Assembly: GCA_964293305.1 (NCBI GenBank)
Contig: CAXYYO010000031.1
Location: 1 to 38,492 of the forward strand
Direction of reading: 5' to 3'
DNA from: CALAGJ01 sp964293305
GTDB lineage: Bacteria > Bacteroidota > Bacteroidia > Chitinophagales > Chitinophagaceae
DNA length: 38,492 nucleotides
Shown here: in pieces, positions 25,313 through 34,629 of the stretch
How positions within the stretch are numbered: the stretch's first letter is position 1
Layout of the letters: the number at the start of each line of letters is the position of its first letter
The notes under the pieces: generated by a model
What the model saw: the letters and a program-made list of their open reading frames with translations, nothing else
Told to the model about the DNA's origin: nothing
Databases searched by the model: none
Program-made: the position numbers and the translations under genes

Positions 25313-26209
25313 AAGTCTAAGTGGTAATGGCAGCCTATTGATATGGATATGCGTATAATTTTCAACTTCTGCTCCAAAATTTTTATAAAAATGTTGAATG
25401 CCTTTTATATTGCTGCCTTCAAAATCAAAGTGCAATGGAGTGCTGGCAAATTCTTGTATTACGGCATCTAAAAGAAAATGATTAGCTGCTACGGCACGGC
25501 CTGCTATGGTTGTAGTATTCATCATATTATACACTCGCTTATTATCTTTCAAAAACAAGGCAATAGCAAGCAAAGTATTTGAATCATCTGTTACCTTTCT
25601 ACAGATAACTTCCACATTCCCTCCGGGAGAAAAACAAAAAGATTTGAATTGTACAAATGCTTTATCCGTGTAGTTTTCAGATCTGTTTGCATACTGTTTT
25701 TGAAAATGATTGATGGCAGTTTCTATATCCGCATGCTGATATATTAGTGAGCTGCCATTTGCTTTTTTTAGATTTTGTATTAAGTCAGTTTTATATTTTT
25801 TTTTGATGGAGATATAATCATTACGCAGTGATAAAATTAGATTGCAATGCCGTATTGGTTTATGAAATTTGTGAGGAACTATATCATTCTGAAAATTAAA
25901 ATCATAATCTCCATACTGAATAAATGAGTTTAGTGCATCTATAAAAAGCGGTTGATAGTGTGCCTGTCCAATTATACCTAACTGCTGTATAAAAGGAACT
26001 GCATACGTGTATAAAATACCCATCTTTTTTCTAATGGGCACAGGCATTATGGCTTCATAATCATTGAGCACAAAGCCAACCCAATCATCACAGAGTGCAT
26101 GCAGGTATTCGGTATAGGCATACACAAGTCCATTGGCATGTGCACTTACACATTCATTCCAGCTTGCTGTATTTATTTTATTTGATTCAATAATTTGTAT
26201 CTGCATCAT
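25301..26209 (-). CDS. GNAT / FemAB-like acyltransferase
   Basis: 302 residues, starting at the ATG of the TGATG overlap with the peptidase stop (26211-26207); a second ATG follows directly. Two tandem GNAT-fold halves are suggested: an N-terminal one (SWNECVSAHANGLVYAYTEY) and a C-terminal one with LLAIALFLKDNKRVYNMMNT and the acceptor-side helix AANHFLLDAVIQEF. The ending FDFEGSNIKGIQHFYKNFGA is the conserved tail of FemAB-like or peptidogalycan-type GNAT proteins. Likely transfers an acyl or aminoacyl group; substrate unknown. No signal peptide. Coupling with a secreted peptidase is odd, and the functional link is unclear. Confidence 0.7.
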   Translation of the reverse strand: MMQIQIIESNKINTASWNECVSAHANGLVYAYTEYLHALCDDWVGFVLNDYEAIMPVPIRKKMGILYTYAVPFIQQLGIIGQAHYQPLFIDALNSFIQYGDYDFNFQNDIVPHKFHKPIRHCNLILSLRNDYISIKKKYKTDLIQNLKKANGSSLIYQHADIETAINHFQKQYANRSENYTDKAFVQFKSFCFSPGGNVEVICRKVTDDSNTLLAIALFLKDNKRVYNMMNTTTIAGRAVAANHFLLDAVIQEFASTPLHFDFEGSNIKGIQHFYKNFGAEVENYTHIHINRLPLPLRLLKH

Positions 26210-29040
26210 CAGAAAGGGAGCATGCTGTATGCAGACCATTTTTTAAAGGCCTGCAGGTTTATATCAAAAGCAATTGTTTTACTAAAACGATTATCGCCCA
26301 ATACCGATTTAAAATAATCACCATATACTTTGCTATAAAGTAGGGGCAAATACATATTTACACTGCCACCTAAAATACTTACTTGAATACCGGCATCGTA
26401 CAGAAAACGGCTGTTAGCAAAATCATCTTTCCACACATCACTATAAGTACCTAAATCTATAAAAAACTTAATCGGAATTTTTATGGGTAACACACTGAGT
26501 GGGTTGATGGCATTTGGAATATTGCCGCTGATATTTACTGCTGTAAGCCAGTTGTCCGTTTTGCCTACTTTTTCTCCAAGCAAGTCTGTTCCTACTTTAA
26601 AAAAGCCATCCCGCTCCAGTATTTGCTGGCTACTCCATCCTTCAAATTCATTGCGGCCTGTATAGTAGCCGCTATAAGTATAATCTTCATAGCCTCGTGG
26701 CCCGGAAAGCGTAAGCTGATAGGGAGCTGTGCTGAAAGAAGAAATGAAATTTTTGGTAGTTAAATAAAAAAACTTGCCAGCAAAAAATCGAAGATTAACA
26801 CCATCAGATACATTCCTGCTGCCGTATTGTAAAAAATAATTACCGGTAAAACCGGCTCTAATAAATTCACTACCCTCATCTATTACCAACTGTGCATTGT
26901 AGGGGTAAAGTGCTCTTTTGTTTTCATAGCGCAGCGATACTTGATTGATAATATTTGTATTGTTCTTTTTTGAAATAGTAAAGCTGGTATCAATGTTCGT
27001 AAAAGAGGCCTCATCTTTATTTAGAATAAAACTCCTGGCATGCAGTATCCATTTTGAATGTGATAATGCATCCTGAGGATACCATGTAAACTTTATAGAA
27101 GGTACAATACGATTGAGTGACAAAAAAAGGGTTTCATTTTTCTCAGTGGTTAGATCATTGGTAGTATATCGTGTACCACTAAGGGCAACTTCAATAAATT
27201 TTCTTTTGGCAAACCAATGATAGCTCATTCTGGCATTGCCATTTATAGTTTTTGCTCCTGTGCTAAATAATGGTGCTGCAAAGAATTGAAAACGGGAGGG
27301 CGGTAGCTGATAATTATGTATGAGCACACCGGCCATTAACTTATCGTAATAATTATAGCCGAGAATAGGCATCAATGAAACATATTGATATTTTTCTGTT
27401 TGGTTCAAATTAAAAAACAATGCAGGCTTTAGCGTTTTCTTTTCCTTAGGAAATATGGTACCGGTATGGTCAAGCTGCATAAAGATGCTATCCAATGATT
27501 TTGTACTGTATTGCTGAAAAATCTTTTTAAAATCAGTAGGTTGGGGATGTTTAAACTGCCAAGTTTTATAATATGCTTGCATAGCAGTATCAAAAGCTGC
27601 GGCACCCACATAGTTGCTCAAACCTTGCAGCCAGTATGGCGTTTTACCATATACCATCGCATCATAATTTATTAAAGTATATGCTGCAGATGGCAGGTTA
27701 ATGGGCTGATCTTTATGCAGTGTTTCTAATGTTTGTATGAGCAGTTTTGTTTCATCATCTGGCAATATTTTTATAGTTTTTTTCCGGGGATAAAATTGAT
27801 CCCTGTATCTTTTTTCATAAAATGAATTAATCCCTTCATCCATCCAAGGATATTTTCTTTCATCAGAGGCTAAGATGCCATAAAACCAATTATGTCCTAC
27901 TTCGTGGGCAATGGTAGCATCAAGGGCTTCACCACCACCTCCCTCTGTTATTAAAGTTATTGTAGGATATTCCATACCTCCACTGGGCACGGATGAATTA
28001 CCCGCCACCGCAGTTGCCACGGCATAAGGATATGCACCGGCTTCTTTTGAGTAAAAGGCTACTGCTCTTTTTAAATACTGCATGGATGAATCCCAATTTT
28101 CCACATCCCAGGGGTGATAATAACAATATAAATCAATCTGTTTTCCATCACTTACTAAAGAATCATACTGCACTATAAAAGCCTTACTGGCAAACCAAGC
28201 AAAATCATGCGCACTGTCCAATGTATAATTCCAGGTCTTTGTTTTTTTGGATGAGGCAGGCATGAAATCTTCAGCAATCTTTTTTGATTTTTTTTGTTCT
28301 GTTTCATCCCACTGGGTATAATTTTTTTGACGCAGGGGTAGTGTTCTGCCCATTTTTTTTAATTCATTGCGCAGCAAATCATTTGCTAAAATACCCGATG
28401 CAGCTATTATATAATTTTCAGGAACTGTAATGGATACATCCCATTTTCCAAATTCACTATAAAATTCACCCTGATCTAAATAGGGCATGGGATGCCAACC
28501 TGCCGCATCATACACAGCTGGTTTTGGAAACCACTGAGTAGCTTGAATTGTTTGACCTACAAAGCCTCCTCTGGATATATTATAAGGGAGCTTTACATGA
28601 AAAGGAGTGGTAATTTTTATATTGGTATGAGGCGCCAATGGAGTAGGTAAATAAAGCACTGCCATATCAGGATTGGCACTATCAGGACTTAGTTTTGCTG
28701 CTATATCATTTACTTCAAATGAAAGCATATTGATATATCCTTTTTCATTTTCTGCGGCAAAATAAAATGATGTATTTCCATTTTTAAGCTGCTGTTCTGT
28801 AAATGCAGTGTTTTCATTTTTGTAAGCATTTGGCCACAAATGAAACCATAGGTATTTGAGTGTATCCGGGCTGTTGTTGTAATATAGTATAGTTTCAAAC
28901 CCATCCAATGTTTTTAAAGTATCATTTAGTTGTACTGAAATGGTATAATCTGTTTGCTGCTGCCAATAGTTTTTTTGTGCATGCTGAGCAAAAGAGGCGA
29001 TACATGTTAATGACAATAAGAGGGTCAATATATTTCTCAC
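26209..29040 (-). CDS. Secreted M1-family (gluzincin) metallopeptidase
   Basis: 943 residues from GTG 29040, with signal peptide MRNILTLLLSLTCIASFA. The zinc site is HEVGHNW (H379, E380, H383) with the third ligand E402 in WMDEGINSF, the exact HExxH-x18-E spacing. The substrate-binding loop GGMEYP, upstream at about residue 360, matches the GxMEN family motif. The C-terminal ~350 residues are beta-rich, ending in an aromatic Phe, and may be a barrel-like outer-membrane part (many alternating YxxxS strands, final residues AYSMLPF). It would cut peptides outside the cytoplasm. The next gene overlaps its stop codon. Confidence 0.88.
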   Translation of the reverse strand: MRNILTLLLSLTCIASFAQHAQKNYWQQQTDYTISVQLNDTLKTLDGFETILYYNNSPDTLKYLWFHLWPNAYKNENTAFTEQQLKNGNTSFYFAAENEKGYINMLSFEVNDIAAKLSPDSANPDMAVLYLPTPLAPHTNIKITTPFHVKLPYNISRGGFVGQTIQATQWFPKPAVYDAAGWHPMPYLDQGEFYSEFGKWDVSITVPENYIIAASGILANDLLRNELKKMGRTLPLRQKNYTQWDETEQKKSKKIAEDFMPASSKKTKTWNYTLDSAHDFAWFASKAFIVQYDSLVSDGKQIDLYCYYHPWDVENWDSSMQYLKRAVAFYSKEAGAYPYAVATAVAGNSSVPSGGMEYPTITLITEGGGGEALDATIAHEVGHNWFYGILASDERKYPWMDEGINSFYEKRYRDQFYPRKKTIKILPDDETKLLIQTLETLHKDQPINLPSAAYTLINYDAMVYGKTPYWLQGLSNYVGAAAFDTAMQAYYKTWQFKHPQPTDFKKIFQQYSTKSLDSIFMQLDHTGTIFPKEKKTLKPALFFNLNQTEKYQYVSLMPILGYNYYDKLMAGVLIHNYQLPPSRFQFFAAPLFSTGAKTINGNARMSYHWFAKRKFIEVALSGTRYTTNDLTTEKNETLFLSLNRIVPSIKFTWYPQDALSHSKWILHARSFILNKDEASFTNIDTSFTISKKNNTNIINQVSLRYENKRALYPYNAQLVIDEGSEFIRAGFTGNYFLQYGSRNVSDGVNLRFFAGKFFYLTTKNFISSFSTAPYQLTLSGPRGYEDYTYSGYYTGRNEFEGWSSQQILERDGFFKVGTDLLGEKVGKTDNWLTAVNISGNIPNAINPLSVLPIKIPIKFFIDLGTYSDVWKDDFANSRFLYDAGIQVSILGGSVNMYLPLLYSKVYGDYFKSVLGDNRFSKTIAFDINLQAFKKWSAYSMLPF

Positions 29041-29206
29041 TCAAATAATTTGGGCGTAAAATATTGAAATTTGAATGGGGAGATGAGGTGGGTTTATGAA
29101 AAGGGAGTGTAAAAAATTCCTGTAATCATTATTAAATCAAAAATTTAAGAATACAATTGCATTTTTATTAGTAAAATTTTATTTTTATCATCCCATATTA
29201 TCCAAA

Positions 29207-30397
29207 ATGAGTAAAAATTTATTGATTACAACCCTTCTTGTTATATCTGTTCAACTATGCTTCTCTCAAACATATAAAGTTGGCCATCGCCAAATGCTCT
29301 GGGTAGATAGCAGCCGTGGTAATAGGCAGGTGCTTACAGAGCTATATTATCCTGCAGATAATAATGGTGAAAGTGTACCTCTGGCTTCAGGCACAATGAA
29401 GTTTGCAACGCTAGTTTTTGGTCATGGCTACCAACTTACTTACGCCAATTATTTATGGCTTAAAGACAGCTTAGTAAAGAAAGGCTATTTTGTTGCTTTT
29501 CCACGCACTGAGGAAGAGTTGTTTCCTAATCATTCAGCCTTTGCCCAAGACCTTGCTTATATCACAAAAAAAATGACTACCGGTAATAGTAATTCCACTT
29601 TCTTTTTCTTCAATCGGCTCAATGGAAAATTTGCAGTAAGTGGCCATAGTATGGGTGGTGGTTGTGCGCTACTATCAGTGCAGTACAGCTCATTTATAAA
29701 CGGGGTATGCCCATTGGCAGCAGCAGAAACAGATCCATCCGCTATTAGTGCATGTACTGGCATTATTAAACCAGCCCTCATTTTTGGAGGTAAAAAGGAT
29801 TGTGTTACTCCTCCATCCACCAACCAAATTCCTATGTACAATGCATTGTCCAGCGCCTGCAAAGTTTATGTAGAAATCAAAAATGCAAAACATTGTCATT
29901 GGGCAGCCAATGGCACGCTTTGTACATTGGGTGAGTTTACCTGTGGTGGATTCTCTACCAATCCATCTGGTACTTACCGCAATACTATGTCATTTCTTTC
30001 ACCTTGGTTGGGTGCTGTATTATACAATCGTACATCTGACATTGCAACATTCCAAAATATTTTAGAAACGAATAATGATATTACATATCAAGCTGCATGT
30101 GTTTTGAGTCCTTTGGCCCTTACGGGCAATGAATTGCCGAGAGTAGGAAAACTTAAATTATTGCCATCTATGGTTAAATCTGGTATGCAGGTTCATATTT
30201 TATTACCAAATGATGTGTCATCTCGGAATGCAATGGTTGCTGTATCCAATGCTATGGGGCAAAGGGTTTGGGAACTACAGGTTCAAACAAATTTGCAAGC
30301 TGTAAATATTCCTACATCAAACCTTCCCCAAGGAAATTATTTTGTACAAATTCACGCCATTGGAAAAATATACGAGGGTAGATTTCTTGTAGAGTAA
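29207..30397 (+). CDS. Secreted alpha/beta hydrolase (chlorophyllase/dienelactone-hydrolase-like) with T9SS sorting domain
   Basis: 396 residues. Signal peptide MSKNLLITTLLVISVQLCFS. Oxyanion segment FGHGYQLTYANYLWL, nucleophile elbow SGHSMGGGC (catalytic Ser), a candidate acid in FGGKKDCVTPP and a candidate His in NAKHCHWA, in the usual order. After ~residue 300 an extension (LKLLPSMVKSGMQVHILLPN to the end FLVE) matches a type A Por sorting domain. It is probably a secreted or surface esterase; substrate unknown. The adjacent genes are unrelated. Confidence 0.83.
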   Translation: MSKNLLITTLLVISVQLCFSQTYKVGHRQMLWVDSSRGNRQVLTELYYPADNNGESVPLASGTMKFATLVFGHGYQLTYANYLWLKDSLVKKGYFVAFPRTEEELFPNHSAFAQDLAYITKKMTTGNSNSTFFFFNRLNGKFAVSGHSMGGGCALLSVQYSSFINGVCPLAAAETDPSAISACTGIIKPALIFGGKKDCVTPPSTNQIPMYNALSSACKVYVEIKNAKHCHWAANGTLCTLGEFTCGGFSTNPSGTYRNTMSFLSPWLGAVLYNRTSDIATFQNILETNNDITYQAACVLSPLALTGNELPRVGKLKLLPSMVKSGMQVHILLPNDVSSRNAMVAVSNAMGQRVWELQVQTNLQAVNIPTSNLPQGNYFVQIHAIGKIYEGRFLVE

Positions 30398-30444
30398 TAA
30401 ATGCTTTAGATCTAAAACTTTCCTTTAGGAAGATGGTAAATGCG

Positions 30445-31455
30445 TTATTTACCCAAAAAATGATTTTTTTCAGCTGTAAAATCTAGTAATGGGTTTGCGT
30501 TAGCCATTTCTGCTACTATGCTAGCATATTTTTCGACAAAAAGCTGGTGTGTTTTACTTTCAGGATTGCGAGGTTTATGATTCTTTGCTGTTACTATTTC
30601 TGCAATTTTTTCCTGCAAAGTCAGCGCATTCGGTGAGAGACAATGTTCTTTAAAAAAATTAATAACATACTGTGTAGCTGCATAATTTGGGTGAGCAAGG
30701 TCCACATCGTAAAAACGATAATCCCTCAACACATCAATAACCAATTCATAAGCAGGAAAATAATAGATATGGTCAAATTTATTTACAAGATGGTGCACCG
30801 TTTCTATGAGCCGGGCTTTGCTCCGATTATTATCTATTACACCATCCCTTAAATGTCTTACGGGGCTTACTGTAAACATTATTTTGATATTGGGATTAAA
30901 CTGATATAATCTATATATCATAGTGTCTAATGCAGTAATCATTTCATCAATACCGGCAAGATGTTTATCAAAAAATTTCCCAGGCAGTTTATGACAGTTT
31001 GCAACACCATCACCCACAGTCAAATTACCTAAATATTCCCCGGGCATTTGACCATTTAATTTATATGTGAAAGAGGAGCCTAAAGTAAGTATAAGCCATC
31101 CCGCATCTTTCAAAAAATGATGTGCTGTTTGTTTGGCTTCATTAGCCTGTAGAATAGCTGTATCAATATTTACATGTGCAAATCGACTATGCATTTGCCA
31201 ACTTTGCCACCAGTCATTATGCATAAAAAAAGATGCTGCTGTGTAGGGCTTATTTTCAATCCAATCTATTACTGATTGTGCTACTTGCAATGCATCAAAT
31301 AAAATACCATTAGGATTTTGTAATACTTTAAATTTTGACTGTTGAAGCGCATTTCCAATATGCTCAGTAAAGCAGCTTCCGTTCAGCAATAGGGAATCCT
31401 CATAAGATATTTGTTCTTGTGGTGCTTTGTAGGTGATGGAGGAAAAAAATTGCAT
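30445..31455 (-). CDS. GSCFA-domain protein
   Basis: 336 residues. The motif LLNGSCFTEHIGNAL near residue 25-40 is the signature that names the GSCFA family (SGNH-hydrolase-like; Ser after G). A later LILTLGSSFTYKLNG and TVSPVRHLRDGVID complete the expected blocks. Its ATG overlaps the stop of the upstream HMG-CoA-lyase-like gene (TAATG at 31457-31453), so it is translated from the same message. Family function is not firmly established. Confidence 0.9.
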   Translation of the reverse strand: MQFFSSITYKAPQEQISYEDSLLLNGSCFTEHIGNALQQSKFKVLQNPNGILFDALQVAQSVIDWIENKPYTAASFFMHNDWWQSWQMHSRFAHVNIDTAILQANEAKQTAHHFLKDAGWLILTLGSSFTYKLNGQMPGEYLGNLTVGDGVANCHKLPGKFFDKHLAGIDEMITALDTMIYRLYQFNPNIKIMFTVSPVRHLRDGVIDNNRSKARLIETVHHLVNKFDHIYYFPAYELVIDVLRDYRFYDVDLAHPNYAATQYVINFFKEHCLSPNALTLQEKIAEIVTAKNHKPRNPESKTHQLFVEKYASIVAEMANANPLLDFTAEKNHFLGK

Positions 31456-32306
31456 TAAATAAAAATATTATTGGCATGGCCAATGGAAAGTAATAGTTGA
31501 TCAGTTTTTATGTCGGTGCTTATTCCTGACTGATCAAACCAATCAATCATTTTTTCTGTGGCCATATTTCCCACCAAATCATCCTGTGCCATAGGGCACC
31601 CTCCAATGCCTTTTAATGCACCATCAAAACGCCTACATCCAGCATGCCAGGCTGCTGCTAATTTGGATTCAAAATTATTTTCTGCGGCATGTAGGTGTAC
31701 CCCAATATTTGTAGCTGCATAGTTTGAAATTAATGTTTTTACAGCAACAGATATTTGTGCAGGTGTAGCAACACCCACTGTATCAGCAAGAGATACAGTT
31801 TTAATGCCTTCGGCGATGATTTTCTCTGTCCAACCCATTAAAACATCTGCATCATATTCATCCCCATAAGGATTACCAAAAGCCATGCTCATATAAATAA
31901 CCAACTCCTTGTTGTGGCGTGTACAGAGTTCCTGTATTTCTTTTACCCTTTCTAAACTTTCTTCAATGGTACTATTGGTATTTCGCTGCTGAAAAATGGG
32001 TGATATCGAAAAAGGGAATCCCAGATAACTGATGGTTTCAAATTGTACTGCTTCTGCTGCACCTCTTGTATTTGCTACTATTACTAAAAGTTTAGTATTG
32101 CTATTTTCAAGTTTTAATTGTGGAATTACATATTTGGTATCCGCCATTTGCGGAATAGCTTTAGGAGAAACAAAACTACCACAATCCAGCGTGTGAAAAC
32201 CCACTTCAAGCAGTTGATTGAGGTAGGATACTTTTATAGCAGTGTCTATGGCATGGGGCCATCCTTGCATGGCATCTCTTGGACATTCAACTATTTGTAA
32301 TGACAT
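31455..32306 (-). CDS. Hydroxymethylglutaryl-CoA lyase-like protein
   Basis: 283 residues, TIM-barrel lyase of the HMGL family. PRD near the N-terminus (residues ~9-11), the metal-binding HLHAAEN and SLADTVG, and the catalytic Cys in GIGGCPMAQDD are present. HMG-CoA lyase cleaves HMG-CoA to acetyl-CoA and acetoacetate in leucine degradation or ketone-body formation. No other leucine-degradation gene is near. The ATG at 32306 sits just after a -7 element. Its stop overlaps the GSCFA start. Confidence 0.85.
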   Translation of the reverse strand: MSLQIVECPRDAMQGWPHAIDTAIKVSYLNQLLEVGFHTLDCGSFVSPKAIPQMADTKYVIPQLKLENSNTKLLVIVANTRGAAEAVQFETISYLGFPFSISPIFQQRNTNSTIEESLERVKEIQELCTRHNKELVIYMSMAFGNPYGDEYDADVLMGWTEKIIAEGIKTVSLADTVGVATPAQISVAVKTLISNYAATNIGVHLHAAENNFESKLAAAWHAGCRRFDGALKGIGGCPMAQDDLVGNMATEKMIDWFDQSGISTDIKTDQLLLSIGHANNIFI

Positions 32307-32310
32307 GATG

Positions 32311-32318
32311 CAAATTTA
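32311..32318 (-). promoter_or_regulatory. -7 element for the HMGL-like/GSCFA unit, apparently leaderless
   Basis: On the minus strand TAAATTTG, followed by four bases before the ATG at 32306. With the usual ~5-7-base gap the message would begin at or just before the start codon. Confidence 0.5.
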
Positions 32319-32382
32319 GTAAGCTACATTTGTTGTAATAAAAAAAAGGCATTTTTCATAATTCAATGAGAGATTCATCCAT

Positions 32383-32405
32383 AAAAAAACCCCGAAAAAT
32401 CGGGG
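32383..32405 (-). terminator. Terminator downstream of tRNA-Arg
   Basis: On the minus strand CCCCGA pairs with TCGGGG around a short T-rich loop, followed by a T-run of seven. Confidence 0.8.
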
Positions 32406-32409
32406 ATTG

Positions 32410-32483
32410 TGATCCGGATTGGACTCAAACCAATGACCCACAGCTTAGAAGGCTGTTGCTCTATTCAACTGAGCTACCGGACC
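32410..32483 (-). tRNA. tRNA-Arg(TCT)
   Basis: 74 bases, minus strand, CCA not encoded. Acceptor GGTCCGG / CCGGATC (one G-T pair), D arm GCTC..GAGC, anticodon stem ACAGC/GCTGT with loop CTTCTAA (anticodon TCT), T arm ATTGG/CCAAT with TTTGAGT loop. Discriminator base A. Confidence 0.97.
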
Positions 32484-32864
32484 AAAGGCCGCAAAAATAG
32501 GTGTGTGGAAGGAAAGTTTGTATAAAAAATTTATCAAAAGAAATCCAACTTCATTTCTACAAAAATGTGACACTACTTTTTTGCCTCTTCACATTGTCCT
32601 AATTATTTATTTATGATGTATAGATAATTTTTTGAGGAATTAATTTTATTTTAATAAACAATCTATTATTTATAGAACAAAAAATACTGGTGAAAAAAAG
32701 TAGAAAAATAAAATAAAACCTTTACCACTATTTATTTAAACGAGATAGGAATTAGATGTTATTTTAAAAAATTCGTGAAAATTGGCAAGTTATTTTTTTT
32801 CTCCTACAAAGGTTCTAAAAAAATGAATAATAAAAACTACCTTGCATCCATAAATCAAATAAAT
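32484..32864. other. AT-rich intergenic stretch after the tRNA
   Basis: About 380 bases, nothing recognised except the likely 5' region of the next gene; ATGs at 32775 and 32823 in frame with it seem to be upstream of the true start. Confidence 0.45.
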
Positions 32865-34529
32865 ATGAGTAAAAAAATTTACACTTTATTAATGTGTATA
32901 ATTTTAGGAAGTCTATCTGTTGGTGCACAGTGGCAGAATATAAACTTATCAAGACCTGGTAGATCTTTTCCTTCTACACTTTCTCTGCCAAACACAAATA
33001 CTATTTGGGCAAGTTATAGTGTTGTGAGTACAAGTGGTCAAATTGGGGGTTCAGCAACCGTTGCCACTAGTTCTGACGGAGGAGCAAGCTGGACTAAGCA
33101 GACTATTTTTTCACAATTACAAGGTTTGCAAGTAGCAAATGTTTCAGCTATTGATGAAGATACAGCCTATATTGCAGTTTATAATGGTACTACTGGTACA
33201 GGCGGCGGGGTTTGGAAAACCATAGATGGGGGAACTGTTTGGAATCGTCTATCGACAGGTATCTTATTTAATAATCAATCATTCCCGAATTTAGTTCATT
33301 TCTGGAATGCTGCAGAAGGTATAGCAATGGGTGATGCAACTGATGATGGTAGTGGCTTAGGTGCATATCTCGAAGTTTATACAACAAGTGATTATGGCAA
33401 TACATGGAATCGTGTACCACGTGCAAATATTCCATTCATCACTCAACCTCCAATCGGGATAGTTAATCATTATGCCGTGTATGGAAATACAATTTGGGCA
33501 CAGGTTTATGATGGTGATCCAACTACAGGTGCTTTACAATACATTTACAGATCGAAAGACAAGGGTTTGACATGGGAAGCATATAGAGCAGCAACTTTCA
33601 ACGAATCTTTACAAGATATAGTATTCTTAGATGATTTAAATGGCATAACCTCTGATTTGGATGTAGCTTCACAAATCCCTATTTTATATCGCACATCAGA
33701 TGGAGGAGAAAGCTGGTCCGAGGTAGGTTATTCTGGTCCATTTACTGGTGGATTTACATCAAATGTACCCGGCACAAATACACTTGTTTGTTCTAATGGA
33801 ATTTACATTGGGCCACAAGGTACTTCTTATAGTACTGATCTTGGAAATACATGGACTGCGATAGATATAGATGATCAAGGAACACTGCAACATTCAGAAG
33901 TTAGTTTTTTTGATGCAACACATGGATGGACAGGTCAATACAGAATTCTTGGTTCATTGCCAGGCGGTATGTTTAAATGGGATGAAAGTAGCCAAATACT
34001 TCCGATAACACTTTCCTATTTTTCAGCTTCAAAAAATGCAAATAGTGCAATTCTTAAGTGGGGTACTGCAAGCGAATTTAATTTCAGTCACTTCATCATT
34101 GAGCGTAGTACAGATGCTAAAATTTTTAATGAAATTGCAAGAATAAATGGAATAGGAAGTAGCAGCAAAGCAGCATCATACAGCTATGAAGATGTACAAT
34201 ATGAAAAAGGTTTGAATTATTACAGACTAAAAATTGTAAATAAAGATGGTTCATATAACTATTCAGAAGCTGAAAATGTTGATTTTTCAGCACTACCTTC
34301 AATAAAGGTATATCCTATACCTGCAAAAGATAAAATTACAATTGAAGGAGTTAATACAGCTAATTCTACTATTTACACAATTATAGATCGTAATGGTAAA
34401 ACTGTAAAGCAGGTAACTGCAAGTGGAAGTACCTATTCAATAAATATTGAGTCACTTGCTACAGGTTCTTACTTTTTAGTAATTAAGAATGGCTCTAGTA
34501 CAACAACTCAAAAGTTTATAAAGCAATAG
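32865..34529 (+). CDS. Secreted YCF48/Asp-box-like propeller protein with T9SS sorting domain
   Basis: 554 residues from ATG 32865. Earlier in-frame ATGs at 32823 and 32775 would place a non-hydrophobic stretch before the signal peptide MSKKIYTLLMCIILGSLSVG. Asp-box-type repeats include TSSDGGASW, KTIDGGTVW, TTSDYGNTW, RSKDKGLTW, RTSDGGESW and STDLGNTW. A fibronectin-like module (ILKWGTASEFNFSHFIIERS to NYYRLKIVNKDG) follows, nearly the same as in the protein at 19919, then the T9SS sorting domain (VYPIPAKDKITIEG to the end KFIKQ). Surface or secreted; ligand unknown. Confidence 0.86.
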   Translation: MSKKIYTLLMCIILGSLSVGAQWQNINLSRPGRSFPSTLSLPNTNTIWASYSVVSTSGQIGGSATVATSSDGGASWTKQTIFSQLQGLQVANVSAIDEDTAYIAVYNGTTGTGGGVWKTIDGGTVWNRLSTGILFNNQSFPNLVHFWNAAEGIAMGDATDDGSGLGAYLEVYTTSDYGNTWNRVPRANIPFITQPPIGIVNHYAVYGNTIWAQVYDGDPTTGALQYIYRSKDKGLTWEAYRAATFNESLQDIVFLDDLNGITSDLDVASQIPILYRTSDGGESWSEVGYSGPFTGGFTSNVPGTNTLVCSNGIYIGPQGTSYSTDLGNTWTAIDIDDQGTLQHSEVSFFDATHGWTGQYRILGSLPGGMFKWDESSQILPITLSYFSASKNANSAILKWGTASEFNFSHFIIERSTDAKIFNEIARINGIGSSSKAASYSYEDVQYEKGLNYYRLKIVNKDGSYNYSEAENVDFSALPSIKVYPIPAKDKITIEGVNTANSTIYTIIDRNGKTVKQVTASGSTYSINIESLATGSYFLVIKNGSSTTTQKFIKQ

Positions 34530-34556
34530 GATTTCAAATTATTATATTTTAAATCT

Positions 34557-34585
34557 AAAAGGAGTGGAGTTTTCCACTCCTTTTT
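34557..34585 (+). terminator. Terminator after the YCF48-like protein
   Basis: AAAAGGAGTGGA (34557-34568), loop GTTT, TCCACTCCTTTTT (34573-34585). Confidence 0.85.
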
Positions 34586-34629
34586 AATGGAGTTTACACA
34601 TACAAATAATGCATTTGGTATTCATGTTC

